Made by a program: the position numbers and the translations under genes
Shown: positions 19,124-30,950 of the stretch, one piece after another
Layout: each line of letters opens with the position of its first letter
Numbering within the stretch: the stretch's first letter is position 1
Assembly: GCF_003573695.1 (NCBI RefSeq)
Contig: NC_039359.1
Location: forward strand, 93,549,434-93,613,433
Length of the DNA: 64,000 nt
Origin: Papaver somniferum
Taxonomy: Eukaryota; Streptophyta; Magnoliopsida; Ranunculales; Papaveraceae
Reading direction: 5' to 3'
The notes under the pieces: generated by a model
Told to the model about the DNA's origin: nothing
The model's database searches: none
Seen by the model: the letters and a program-made list of their open reading frames with translations, nothing else

Positions 19124-21845
19124 TGTTAGAGCATTGCGCGGTCGAACTCATAAGTGTTTCCATCTCAAGCTTGTATTCAAATTTAGTTGTCAAAACTATA
19201 TCTTGATTTCTAATCAACAATTATTTAAGTCTCGGACTAGGATAAAAATATAGTTGAGAAACATTGGATCACGACAGTCATCATTGCGTTCTACCGTTTA
19301 AAGGCGAAGATCAACCGAAGCTTTTGGAGAAATTCATCAACAAAAGGTTAGTGAAGACTGAACCACCTATTTCTCAAGTTATATTCACTTTTCAATCTTT
19401 GAGACGTTGTTGCATAACTAATTAGACTATCATGCATATACAAGAATTCCGAGTCAAGTTTATATTGGTAATTAGTTCTCGAAATATAATGACTAAGCTT
19501 AATGAACATTTGTTCTTACTTGATGAATTTCGGTTAAGGACAATTTATTGTTCGCAATCAAAATCATGATTCAAGTTTTATCATTCGAAAATATCCTGGA
19601 ATAGTAATATGTGTCATTGATGTTATTCGGGAATGTTTCGAATACATTTAAAGAGAATATAGAACTACTATAGATTCGGATATAAGACAGTGTTATCAGT
19701 CTTACAAACTGGGAAAACTGTTATAAGTCTGATGCCGACTTACATGTACTCGTTTAAGTAGCGTAGTATCTATGTGTCGACTTGCAGATTTTAGGTACGC
19801 ATATCCTAACGCACACCCTGTAAAAATATGTTTAACTCGTGAACCGAATCGGTACGCATACCCGTATGCAAATCAAAAAGGAAATGTGTTCACGGAACCG
19901 GTTTGGTATCCATACCGGTACACGTACCAAAAAAGTTATGTGTTCCGGAACTCGGTTTGTGTATCCATACCGGTACCCATACCAAAATAGTTATCTGGAC
20001 TCCGGAACCAGTCATAATCTTAAGGTGCACATAACGGTACGCATACCTAAACAGTTTTGTGGATTCTGGAACTTGGTTTGGCTTAATAGTTTACAAACCG
20101 GTACACGTACTGTGACTGACTTGACTCACGAAAAGGTATGGTATTTGTACTTTGTACATCTACTAACCATGTCGATTATCTTCAAGTGCGATAAAATTAT
20201 AACTACGGGATAATTAGCATTTGATCGATTCTCTAAAAACACTAGACTTATTTGATCACATGATTGTGACTCAAGGTTAATGTCTTAAGTGTTTATCAAA
20301 AAGAACATTAAGCTTATAAGTTCAAATCGGCTAGTTTCCGTTAACCACCTTGAACATAGTCTTTATACACGGTTCAGTTACGGTTTCACCTAAGCAAAGT
20401 GTATGTCTTGTTTATTCAAATCATATTCAAAGATTCATCTAACGATGGATATTGATTGCTTGGTTCCAAAGCTATCTTAGCTTAAAACTTAATCAACCTA
20501 TGCTTCGAATGTCAATACAAGTGTGATAAAATTATTTCTACGAGATAATTAACATTTGATCGATTCTCTAAAAACACTAGACTTATTTGATCACATGATT
20601 GTGACTCAAGGTTGATGTCTTAAGTGTTTATCAAAAAGAATATTAAGCTTATAAGTTCAAATCGGCTAGTTATAAATTATGCTAACCACCTTGAACATAG
20701 TCTTTATACACGGTTTAGTTACGGTTTCACCTAACCAGAGTGTATATCTTGTTTATGTAAATTATATTCAAATATTCATCTAACGATGGATATTGATTTC
20801 TTGGTTCCAAAGATATCTTAGCTTAAAACTTAATCAACCTATGCTTCGAATGTCGATACAAGGGGAACTTCACGCAACTTGGATATTTAAATCCCGAAAT
20901 TAATTTGGTATGTCCTAGTTGTAACTAGAGTAATCCTCTTCCTAACCATTTTAGGGTTTACCGACTACAAAGAATTCATAGGGATTCGTGAAGCCAGATC
21001 CAGTTATCTTTTCTTGATAACTCGAGTATCCCTTTCTTGATCGATTTTTGAGCTTCTCACTTGATCAATATATATAGAAGTCATCAAAGTTCTCTTCGTC
21101 TCAAACTTTGTTGATTCCACAAGTTTTATACTTGTGAGGTGAATAATAATCTAGGATGCACTTCGGGTTGCATAAGTCCATTTTTGAGGTTAGCTAGACT
21201 TTGTCTATTGCTATCAATTTCCAAATCACCTTGATCAAAATCTTTTTGATGGTAAACAAAATTATATATAAGCTTAATTTATGGGAGGCAGATTGGTTTA
21301 AAGTATTCAATTGAGTTGAAGCAACTCTTAGTTGGTGTGAAGTCAGCTAAGGGAAACAATTGCGCGGAGTCCTGCTGGGATTCAAGAGGCGTAAGGAGTG
21401 CGACTGTACCTTAATCAGTGGGATACTTGATTAGGGCTCAACTACATTCCAGTCCGAAGTTAATTGGTAGTAGGCTAGTGTCTGTAGAGGCTTAATACAG
21501 TTTGGTGTTCAATCTGGACTAGGTCCCGGGGTTTTTCTACATTTGCGGTTTTTTCGTTAACAAAATTTCCGGTGTCCGTGTTATTTATTTTTCCACATTA
21601 TATTTTTTATATTTGTTGGATACGACTTGATTGATTCTTGGACATTGTTCTTTGGTAGTGTCCAAGTAATATCTTTGTCATTTGGTTCACAGACTTAGTT
21701 TTGTAAGCGTTCTAATTGCGAGAGAGAGATATAACTCTAAACGCTATTACTTGATTGATTTGAAATCTCGGAATTGTATTGAGTTTGTCCATACAGATTG
21801 CTTAAGAAAAAGTTGGTGGTGTATTTTGGTACCCCCGCATTTTCA
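19124..21845 (+). repeat. 5' LTR of element E (about 2.7 kb)
   Basis: Runs from TGTTAGAGCATTGC to CCCCGCATTTTCA, just before the tRNA-complementary site. It includes a region of repeated 'ccataccggtac' / 'ggtacgcatacc' phrases (19790-20110). Its 3' part ('ggtcccggggtttttctacatttgcgg', 21520-21548) is homologous to the inverted LTRs of element B. Confidence 0.75.
20186..20861 (+). repeat. Tandem duplication of about 335 bp inside the LTR of E
   Basis: Copy 1 (20186-20520) and copy 2 (20521-20861) both start gtg(c/t)gataaaattat and end cttcgaatgtc(a/g)atacaa. Identity is high, with a short extra segment ('tataaattatgc') in copy 2. Confidence 0.9.
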
Positions 21846-21846
21846 A

Positions 21847-21866
21847 TTGGAATTAGAGCAGGCAAA
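21847..21866 (+). promoter_or_regulatory. Primer-binding site of element E
   Basis: TTGGAATTAGAGCAGGC lies two bases after the LTR. It differs by two bases from TTGGTATTAGAGCAGGC, the site in element B, which is complementary to the 3' end of initiator tRNA-Met. Confidence 0.7.
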
Positions 21867-21910
21867 CAAGTTATTACCTAATAAGCTTGTGTTTGAAGCA
21901 GTCTGACTAT

Positions 21911-23402
21911 ATGGACAGGAGTGCAATCTCAATAAACGTACCACCAACATTTGATGAAATAAATTACTTATGGTGGAAAATTGTTGTGCGTTCATTTTTA
22001 CAAGCCTGTGACTTTGAGACATGGAAACTTGTAGTTATTGGATACAATGCACCAATAGTTGTTGTAGAAGAAGCCACTGTTGCGAAGCCATTAATACAAT
22101 ATACTGAATCTGAGATAAGTGCTGCAAATTATAGTTCTGACGGGTTAAACATTATTATCCACGCCATAAGCCCAAATCTTCAGCACCATGTGATCTCGTG
22201 CACTAAGTATAAAGATTCTTGGGATATCTTATAAACCATATTTGAAGGAGATACCTCAAAGAAAGAAGATATGATTCAAAACCTAAATTCTGACTGGGAA
22301 AATCTAGGTATGACTGATGAAGATTCGTTTGTGAATTTAATCAAAAATGTGTATGGGATTGTTAATGCATGCTTTGTGTTAGGGAATACTATTCCACAAA
22401 AGAACATTGTGATGAAAATTCTCTGATCTTTACCAGCAAGATACGAGTCTAAGAAACATACCATCATGGAAGGGAATATAACTTGAAACACTTTCCAGAA
22501 ATACTCTTGATGGAAAGTTGAAGATATAAGAAACATGCCATCATGAACTGCAATCCAAAGCCGGAAAGGATACTGCGTTCAACGCACTAAAAAACACTAA
22601 AACTCTTAAAAGTGAAAGTGTTGATAACTCCGGAGATGATCTTGTTAATCCTGATTCTTCAGATGAAGATATTAATAACTCAATATCATTGATCACAAGA
22701 TAGTTTAAAGAACTTCTTAGGAAGATAAATAAATTGTTCTTTAGAGAAAAACCTCCAACGTCAGCTAAGCCACATGATCGTATTTCTTTCAAAAACAGAG
22801 ATTCTAACGATACCGAGGATAAGGACATGCCACAGTGCTTCAAGTGCAAAGAATTACGTCACTTCGCTAATGAGTGCCCAAATCATAAGAAATGCACTAG
22901 AAACAAGAGTCTTGCTGGGACAATTGATGAAACGTCTGATCATTATGATTTTGAAGAGGATGATGGTTCAAGTGTAGCACTCTTGGGAGAAATTGTGAAT
23001 TTTGATGAATGTAGCAATACTCATATCAACCTTGATAATTTAATTGATGAGTCTTCATCAAAATCATTGGAGGATGTTATGGATTTTTCTTATACTAATG
23101 GAAATTCTCTTAATGTTTCAGGTACCCTGTGTTTAGATGCTAATGTTGTTCCTGAATCAATCTCAAAACTAACATGTCCTTATTTTTTCAGTAAGGGTCA
23201 CAGACTCACACAATGCTTCAAGTACAAACATAAACTAAGGTATCATAACAAACTGCAACGGAGGGCTAGTTGTTTGGCAAATGTGCTTAAACTTATTCAA
23301 AAGTCCAATCCTGAGGTACACAAGGTTAACTCGTCTTCTTCTAATAGATTGATTGATTTTAAGGATAAGGTAAAATATCAATATACCTATATAAAAATGT
23401 GA
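21911..23402 (+). pseudogene. Copia gag of element E (UBN2-type plus CCHC knuckle)
   Basis: The start at 21911 reads MDRSAISINVPPTFDEINYLWWK, a typical Copia gag opening. The gag-polypeptide (UBN2) region continues to about 22480 (FEGDTSKKEDMIQNL, LPARYESKKHT) through TAA at 22232 and TGA at 22424. After a gap in frame comes the knuckle CFKCKELRHFANEC (22840-22880), an acidic stretch, and a second Cys/His cluster CPYFFSKGHRLTQC (23176-23217). The frame ends at 23402 without reaching a protease. It would have packaged element RNA. It is decayed by at least three stops. Confidence 0.8.
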
Positions 23403-24274
23403 GGATGATGTGAAAATTAAACCATAATTTATGTGCGTGTTGATCAATAAGGAAAAAGTTTTTTGCAACGATTACTTTAAAGATTGAAGACTTGAAGAAT
23501 TTTCTTTTTGGTTTCTGATCTTGGTGATTCTTCTTGCAAACTTGATTATTTGGGATCCAAGAAGAATCTTATCTCGATAGATTTAAAACTTATGTAAAGA
23601 TCGAACACTTCAAGTTGCTTTTTCTTGTTAATTTGCTTGGGAAGAGCTGTTCACTGAGACTGATTATTTTGATAGTCAATATGTTGGTTTCATCTTTGAC
23701 AAGAAGAGATTATATTAAAATGAACATTTATTATACTTTCTCTCTGATCTAAGAATTGATTTAGAACATTGATAAATGAGTTTGTTACTGAAATATAATT
23801 AGTTCTTTGTTGTTACAGGTTACGTTCAAAATGAGTTGCAAGCAGAAGTCTTCACAGCGGTGAAGCAACTCAAGATAGCATGGACTATATCTTGGGATTC
23901 TCTTGCATATATCATATTGTCACAAAAATACTGAAGGAACTGAGTAATGAAGGAGTATTTATTTGGTCTCAACTATACGAAGTTGCGGTAGTTAATTCAT
24001 ATAATGTCTTAATTATGAAAGTGTTCAAAACTGGATTATTTCCTGATTTTTTTCCGTCCAGTTTTACTTGGTACATTAATCCACGTTGTAAAGATCCATA
24101 GTTAGTTCGTTTTCGAATTCTGACTATTTACCAAATTGCACGTTGTTGACATAATCTTTTGCGGTTATTGTTTCTGTAAGATTATATAAAGTGTGTCTGT
24201 GAAGGTTGATATCAAAAAAATTGTGGTGTAATCAGTACCCTCGTCATTTCAGATTAACTCAACTACTTTCAACT
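23403..24274. other. Probable LTR debris
   Basis: No gene seen. The end at about 24200-24251 ('ttgtggtgtaatcagtaccc' and 'tcgtcatttca') resembles the terminal part of long Copia LTRs, and 23400-23650 has the 'gaagacttgaag' phrases common in them. No partner LTR was found, so this remains unassigned. Confidence 0.3.
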
Positions 24275-25250
24275 CAGGCGTAGCTTATCTCGTTGATTCA
24301 GCTATATCTCATGAGTGATGGAGCAACATTGAAGCTCGGTTTTCTCAACTCTTTGCTTTTCATGTGATTCAATTAAGAACAAAGGTTCAATCGATTAAAT
24401 TAAGTAATCTCTATGTTACTTTTTATTTTAATGAAATCGAGAAAATTACTAATTCTCTAGCGACAACTGAATCGACTATTAGTAATATTGGTGCAAATAA
24501 CCGAATCACACCAGAGTTGACATAACTTGATACTTCTACAACTTTTTATGATGGTGTTGATTGTGTCCAAACTGCTAATGGCGATACCATGCCCATTTGT
24601 TGTGTTGAAGATTCTTACCGATCATTTGCAGGTAAAACTATTGAGTTGGTAAAAGTCCTTCATGATTCTACTTATTCAAACAACTTGTTGTCAGTTTACA
24701 GATTTACAACCGATAACACCTTACGTAAATCACAAAAAGAAAAGAAAATAGAGTCAAAAGAAACCAGAACAATGTTGTGTCAAACTAACTGTCTCCTCGT
24801 AGTTATATATCCTAGTTTTTTGAATGCTCCAAGTTCCTACTTGATCTTCGACCGATTGTAACTTCTGAGTTTTTCTTTTTTCCGGGGAAAGAATTAGAAA
24901 GATTGAAGAATCCAAAATTCTATTTTAGTTCTTTCTTTTCTAAACTAAAAAAACAAGCGAGTCAGTAATTATTCTAAAGGGTAAGTTTAATTTTTATTTA
25001 ACCTTACAATGTTTTCTGGTCCTTCAACAGAAGAGGAATATAGATCCCTCGCTCAATTTGCTGCCAAGATTGTCTAGATCTTTCACAGCAAGATATGTAG
25101 CATATGGCCGTTGATTTCCATTATATAAGAAAGTTGGTTCAAGGTAAAACTCTTTCTGTTTGCTATATTCAATAGTGGATCAGATGGCTGACATTTTTAC
25201 TAAGTCATTATTTAGTTGTTGAATGACAAGCTGAAGGTTTACTCAGCAAC
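24275..25250 (+). mobile_element. Element F: internally deleted Copia fragment
   Basis: Forward-strand pieces in Copia order with large deletions between them. A gag block lies at 24325-24490 (WSNIEARFSQLFAF...LATTESTIS). A protease-end/pre-integrase block is at 24545-24730 (QTANGDTMPI, GKTIELVKVLHD, NNLLSVYRFT). RNase H pieces lie at 25030-25070 (TEEEYRSLAQFAAK) and 25105-25230 (VDFHYIRKLVQGK, then DQMADIFTKSLFS in a shifted frame). Integrase and reverse transcriptase are missing. DNA from 25250 to 25560 may include its 3' LTR, but no 5' copy confirms this. Confidence 0.7.
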
Positions 25251-25319
25251 CCAGTTTTCTTCACAAAATAAAAAAGAGCAACCCAGTTCAGCGTGCAGGG
25301 TACTGACAATACATAACTT

Positions 25320-26488
25320 ATGTTATGGGTTATGGCTACTATAATCTTTATAGAGTCTTCCCTTAGGTTGTTATATCTTCACCCTACATGTGTATGACTC
25401 ATATTCTTTCTTTCTGGTTATTCTCGACTGTCAGGTTGCGCTTGTTAGTTGTCCTCAAGGCTATATACAGCTGCATCTGAATTTCATCTGCAATAACTTC
25501 ATCTCGTTTTCATTTCAATAAAGTTTCCATTTGCTTCGACTGAATGTACAATTCAGTTGCTTATATGCTCAAACAGGTTTCAAATCTATTCACCTTGGCT
25601 ATTTATCTGGATAAATCACAATGTATTGATTAGTTGGTTATTTGGATAAGAGCAACCATAGTGTTTTGTTTTCTGAAATCTCACGTAAAATTCTTCTATT
25701 GGAAAAACTTAAAGCTGGTAAAAACATCTGCAAAGTTTTAGATACTTTGTTGGAGTATATAAATGTGATTACATACAAACTTGAAGCTAATACAAACAAC
25801 TGCGGGGTCTTAGATTCTCGGTACAGGAAGCTCAGATGGAGTTACACAAGTGTGGAACATGTCGTCAGGTAATTTCAAGTTGGCATTTGATATTCTTGGA
25901 TGATGATATTGAGGTGAATAGAGAAGGACTGAAAATCACATTGCATTTGTTTATTGATTCCACTAGTATATAGTAGTGTGGCTATCTATTTACTCAGTGG
26001 GTCAAGTGAAATCCAAGAGAACATACTGTCCTGCTAGCAGTATTACTTCTTGTGCTTTCCGATCATCCAGCAGTCTTACCTGTGGTGATGTACCCATGCT
26101 GGTATTTTAAAATTTCGGAGCTTGGTATTTGCTAATTCTTAGGTTTCTAAATTTAGTCTTGAGATATTTTACTTGTATGTTGGTTTCCTTAGTTTTGCAA
26201 GTGAAACACTATGTACTGACTCTGATGATGAATCATTGAAAATATGGAACCCGAAAATTAGGGAAAATGTGCATGTTGTTAGTGGTACTTTGACACTGCA
26301 TTAGCTTTTTATTTTCCTATTCTCTATGAAGAAACATAAAATTGTGTACTTATTAAGGGCACTTTGTTTTGGTTTTGAGTTGAACATAACGACTTCTTTT
26401 CGTGCCGGTTACTTAGCCATATCATACGCATGGTTTGATTTGCTTGATGGGAAACTCATACTCTAGACTTGTTATAACAGGTTGAAAG
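25320..26488. other. Low-coding region with a possible host gene remnant
   Basis: 25642-25872 is open on the forward strand and moderately helix-like (RKILLLEKLKAGKNICKVLDTLLEYI), ending at a possible exon edge; I do not recognise it. 26190-26300 reads TDSDDESLKIWNPKIREN, the pattern of a WD40 blade. Both could be exons of an old host gene interrupted by element A, whose left end is at 26489. No complete gene can be built. Confidence 0.35.
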
Positions 26489-26714
26489 TAATAACCTTGA
26501 AATAGCTTAATGGTGTTTATTAACTAGAAATAATGAATCTCAATACAATGAGTTACAGACTATATTAGTATTTATATACTACATTAATAACCATCATTAA
26601 CAAACAATCAAAGAAGTATGTAAAAAACACAAGTGTGTGAAACACACGAGTGCAATAAAGTTTTAACAGAAACAGAAAAACTATTACAATGTTGTCTGTC
26701 AGTCTGTGTCATTA
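26489..26714 (-). repeat. 3' LTR of element A (left copy)
   Basis: Matches the right copy at 53400-53676 but lacks an internal segment of about 40 bases. It is followed by a polypurine tract on the reverse strand (TTGAGGGGGA, 26713-26722). Confidence 0.8.
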
Positions 26715-27180
26715 TCCCCCTCAAGCACAAGGTAGGTTCAATCATTTTGAGATTGGATCTGAGCATGAAAAACCTTGGACCATGTAAACCCTTGGTGAAG
26801 ATATCAGCAACACATCAAGTGCTTTAGACTGTACAAGCTCTTTCATGAAATGAAAATCAATATGAACATGCTTCATTCTACAGTGTTGAACTGGATTTGA
26901 TGCTAAAAAACAGAAAAACTATTACCCTACACTGCAGTATTAAGTTAACCTACAACATTTCACAATGTTGTCTGTCAGTCTGTGTCATTATCCCCCTCAA
27001 GCACAAGGTAGGTTCAATCATTTTGATATTGGATCTGAGCATGAAAAACCTTGGACCATGTAAACCCTTGGTGAAGATATCAGCAACACATCAAGTGCTT
27101 TAGATTGTACAATCTCTTTCATGAAATGAAAATCAATATGAACATGCTTCATTCTAGAGTGTTGAACTGGATTTGATGCT
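26687..27180 (-). repeat. Tandem duplication across the LTR-RNase H junction of A
   Basis: 26687-26904 and 26963-27180 are nearly identical, offset by 276 bases, so the polypurine tract and the last RNase H codons occur twice. The sequence between them (26905-26962) is the LTR segment missing from the first copy. Confidence 0.88.
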
Positions 27181-28207
27181 AAGAAGATAGAAGTAATGTT
27201 CTCACATCCAAGTCTGGAAATAACAAGAAGATAAAAATATAGATCATTTAGCAAGTAACATATCCACACAACTTTAGAAGCACTATAGGAAAAATTCATA
27301 CACTCAGCTTCTGTAGAACTTCTAGAAACTGTAGATTGCTTTGGAAGACCAATAGATTGGACTCACACCTAGAAAAATGCAGTATCCTTCAGTAGATCTT
27401 ATGTCATCAATATTTCCAGCCCAATATGCATCTGAATATCCAAGAAAGTAAGAAGATCCCTCACTAAATTCAATTCCATGGCTGAGAGTATCTTTAGTAT
27501 ACCTTAAAATCCTTTTTACAGCTGCAAGATGGGATGTGGTTGGATGCTGCATGTGCTGACAAAAAAGATTCACTACAAATGAGATATCAGGCCTAGTCCA
27601 TGTAAGATAATGCAATGCACCCATAATAGATCTGTATTTTGTAGGATTTTCAAGTAAATCGCCATCTGACTTAGAAAGTTTATAATTAGGTGCAATTGGT
27701 GTCTAACAAGCCTTTGCACCTTCGATGTTTGTCTTTTTTAGTAGATCAAGTGCATATTTAGTCTGACTAAAAAAGAGTGTTGAAGTTGTTCTTGTAACTT
27801 CAAGATCTAGAAAATAGTGAACACCTCCTAAATCTTTGATAGGAAACTATGTTTGCAAGTCAGAATTGACAGTTTGTAGAAAGCTTGAATTGTACCAGTT
27901 AGGAGAATATATTCGTAAAACAGTGTAACTATAATTTAATCACCCATTTTGTGTACAAACAAAGAAATATCTTCTAAGAAGGAAACAAACTTCAAATCAA
28001 CGAAAGCAGTTTTCAGCTCTCATATCAGGCTCTTGGAGCCTGCTTTAACCCATAGATTGACTTATGAAGTAAAAATACATGATTTGTCTTATATGCATCG
28101 ATATATCCTGGTGGTTGAGTCATAAACACATTCTTCTTGAGATCACCATGCAAGAATACATTACCAACATCAAGTTGGTAAATTTTCCAGTTATATTGAA
28201 ATGTCAT
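27018..28207 (-). pseudogene. Reverse transcriptase and RNase H remnant of element A
   Basis: From the right: IYQLDVGNVFLHGDLKK, MTQPPGYID and KSIYGLKQAPRA (28190-28030); a decayed stretch where the catalytic YVDD box should be (about 27880-27960); FLDLEVTRT; GALHYLTWTRPDISFVVN (27620-27570); an RNase H part with GYSDAYWAGN (about 27450) and, after a stop, MKHVHIDFHFMKEIVQ (about 27160). At least six breaks. RNA-directed DNA synthesis would be the role; this copy is inactive. Confidence 0.88.
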
Positions 28208-28582
28208 AGAAAGAACAATCCTAATTGTTGATGGTTTATCTATTAGACTAAATATGTCAGCAAAATTAATTCCTCCTTGCTGATGAAAGCCCTTTTCAAC
28301 AAGTCTAGCTTTATATTTATCAATAGTACCATCAGGATTTTGTTTATCCTGAATACCCCCTTACACTCAACTACATTATGATATGGAGAAGGATTTACTA
28401 GTGACCATGTACCAACATCATGTAAGGTTTTTTACTTACTATCTAGAGAAGGTAGCCAAACTTTACGCTTCTATACATGTCTAACACAAGCATGTATAGT
28501 AGAATAACAGAACAATGCAACATATAATGGGTGTTTTGTTGCATAATAAGACTTTGGTTTGATTATTCTATTTTCACCCATA

Positions 28583-28587
28583 GTAAT
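28583..28587. repeat. Target-site duplication GTAAT, left copy (element B)
   Basis: GTAAT at 28583-28587 is repeated exactly at 49151-49155, on the two sides of element B. The bases on either side are element A pol sequence. Confidence 0.88.
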
Positions 28588-30924
28588 TGAAAAAGCGGGG
28601 GTCTAACAACCACACCCAATCTTTCACTTAGCAATTTGTATAGACAAACTCCAATATACTTTCTATAGAATCAATTAGACAGTCAGACTCAATATAGATA
28701 AAACTACATCAAAGAGTTTTATATATCAATCTCTCGATTTGATCTATACTCAAGCAAATAGAAATCTGCGAGTATTTATCAAAGAGAGATAACTTGGATG
28801 GTACCAAAGACCAATATCCAAGTGTCAATCAATTTAAATCACCAACCAAAAGGTCGGATATTTTAATTGATTGAACAACGCACAACTGTGATATTTCAAT
28901 TATATAACAAAATATAATGCGGAAAAGAAATAACACAGACACCAGAAGTTTGTTAACGAGGAAACCGCAAATGCAGAAAAACCCAGATTAAACACACACT
29001 AAGCCGCTACAGACACTAGCCTACTCCAAACTAACTTCGGTCTGGACTGTAATTGAACCCCAACCAATCTCAAACTGATCCAAGGTACAGTTATGCTCCT
29101 ACGTCTCTGATCCCAGCAGGATACTACGTACTTGATTCCCTTAGCTGATCTCACCCACAACCAAGAGTTGCTACGACCCAAAGTCGAAAACTTTAATAAA
29201 CAAATCCGTATCACACAGAAAAGTCTACAGTAATAGATAAATACGTATCCCACGAATATACCTACGAGTTTTGTTCCGTCTTTTGATAAATCAAGGTGAA
29301 CAGGAACCAATTGATAATCTGTACTTATATTCCTGAAAAACAGCCTAGTATTATCAATCACCTCACAATAGTCTTAATCGACGCAACGAAAATAGATATA
29401 GTGGAATCACAAACGATGAGACGAAGATGTTTGTGAGTACTTTTTATCTTGCCTATCGGAGATAGAAATCCCAAGACAATTATTACAATTGTACTCGTAC
29501 GATAGAAACAACAAGATCAGATCACACAACTACAAGAAAGTAGTATCGGTCTGGCTTCACAATCCCAATGAAGTGTTTAAGTCGTTAACCTGGTTTAGAA
29601 GAAGAAACCAAAGGTTAAAGGAGAATCGACTCTAGCTTAGCACAACTAGTATCACACATAATGTGTGGCGATTAGGTTTCCCAGTTGCTAGAGTTCTCCC
29701 TTATATAGTCTTTCAAATCAGGGTTTGCAATCAATGTCAGCTTGGTAACAAAGCATTCAATATTCACCGTTAGATGAAAACCTGATTAGATTCAAGCTAA
29801 TATTTATCAACCGTTAGATCAAAACATAACTACTTATACACAAATGAAATGCACGTTTCTAGGCTTGTGTAACCGTACCCAAACTTGTACATTAGTTGGT
29901 TTAACAATAGTTAACCAAATGGTTAGCCATATGATCACTTTCATATCAACCATATTCTTCTTCTTCACCATAACTAGTTCAAATGACTCGAATGAACTAG
30001 TTAGAGAGTTTTTCAATTGCAAGGAAATCTTATGTACTACACAAGACACAATTGAAGCAAAAACGATGTGATTCACTTGAATCGGTTCATGAACTATATA
30101 GACAGAGTTTGCAATTGCATTCCTTAGTTAATATGAATAAGTTCACAAGCATCGCTTTTAGATATAACCTACTCAAGTTCGCGGACTGGGTTCGCGGACT
30201 TAAGTTCCCGGATGGAGTTTACAAACTCCAGTAGAAATTATCGGGTTTGAGAAATTCGCCAGTTCGTGGACTGGGTTCGCGGACTTAGCTCAGGCACTAC
30301 TCCGGTTCACTTGATCAACAAAGTTTGCAAACTTCGGTTCAAGGAATAAGGACTTATATATATATGTGTTTCCACAACAATGCTTATATCCTCCAATGGT
30401 TATATAATCTAAACTCATTTCAATCATTGAAACATTCTCAGAGGACGTTATATAGTTGTTATTCACAAACCATTTTTCGTCAGAGCAATTTTCAAAGTGA
30501 TTGAAACATGACTTTCGTCACTAGGTAAAGATGAACTTGGCTAAAGCGATAGATTACCAACACATATTTCGAAAAATAGATAGGAGAGATAAACTCAGCT
30601 CGAAATACCAAATGTGTATAATCTAAGTCTATATAGCAAAACGACTTTTGTCTCAAGATAGGAGATAAATAAACTTTTGAGTGATAGATAAGTTCAAGTC
30701 TCCATATACCTTTTAGTCGATGAAGATCCACCAGTTCCTTGAGTAGTCCTTCGTCTTGTATGATGATTTACATGGAGTTCTTGATCTCAACTACACTTTC
30801 TATCCTAGTCCAAGACCTTAGCTATAGTAGACTAGAAATCAAGACTTATAGTTTTGATCACTAGCATTGACAAACATGCTTGAGATAGCAACGCATGCGA
30901 GTTCGACCGAGCAATGCTCTAGCA
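28588..30924 (-). repeat. 3' LTR of element B (2337 bp)
   Basis: Bounded by TGAAAAAGCGGGGG on the left and GAGCAATGCTCTAGCA on the right. Its inner half contains repeated 'gttcgcggact(t/g)' phrases around a 'ggagtttacaaactcc' palindrome (30178-30290). It matches 47508-49150 and 34467-34991 end to end, apart from a block of about 190 bases lost from the 5' copy. Confidence 0.9.
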
Positions 30925-30950
30925 ATCTCCTCCTTTTTCAATTTTAGTGA
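30925..30950 (-). promoter_or_regulatory. Polypurine tract of element B
   Basis: The reverse strand reads ATTGAAAAAGGAGGAGAT directly before the 3' LTR, the expected plus-strand primer site. Confidence 0.7.

Larger units (their letters stand above)
19124..23402 (+). mobile_element. Element E: long-LTR Copia-type element, 5' part
   Basis: It begins TGTTAGAGCATTGC, the same terminal signature as element B. A 2.7-kb LTR is followed by a primer-binding site like that for initiator tRNA-Met and by a decayed gag with a CCHC knuckle. Pol and the 3' LTR are not found before other sequence begins near 23400, so only the 5' part survives. Confidence 0.75.
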
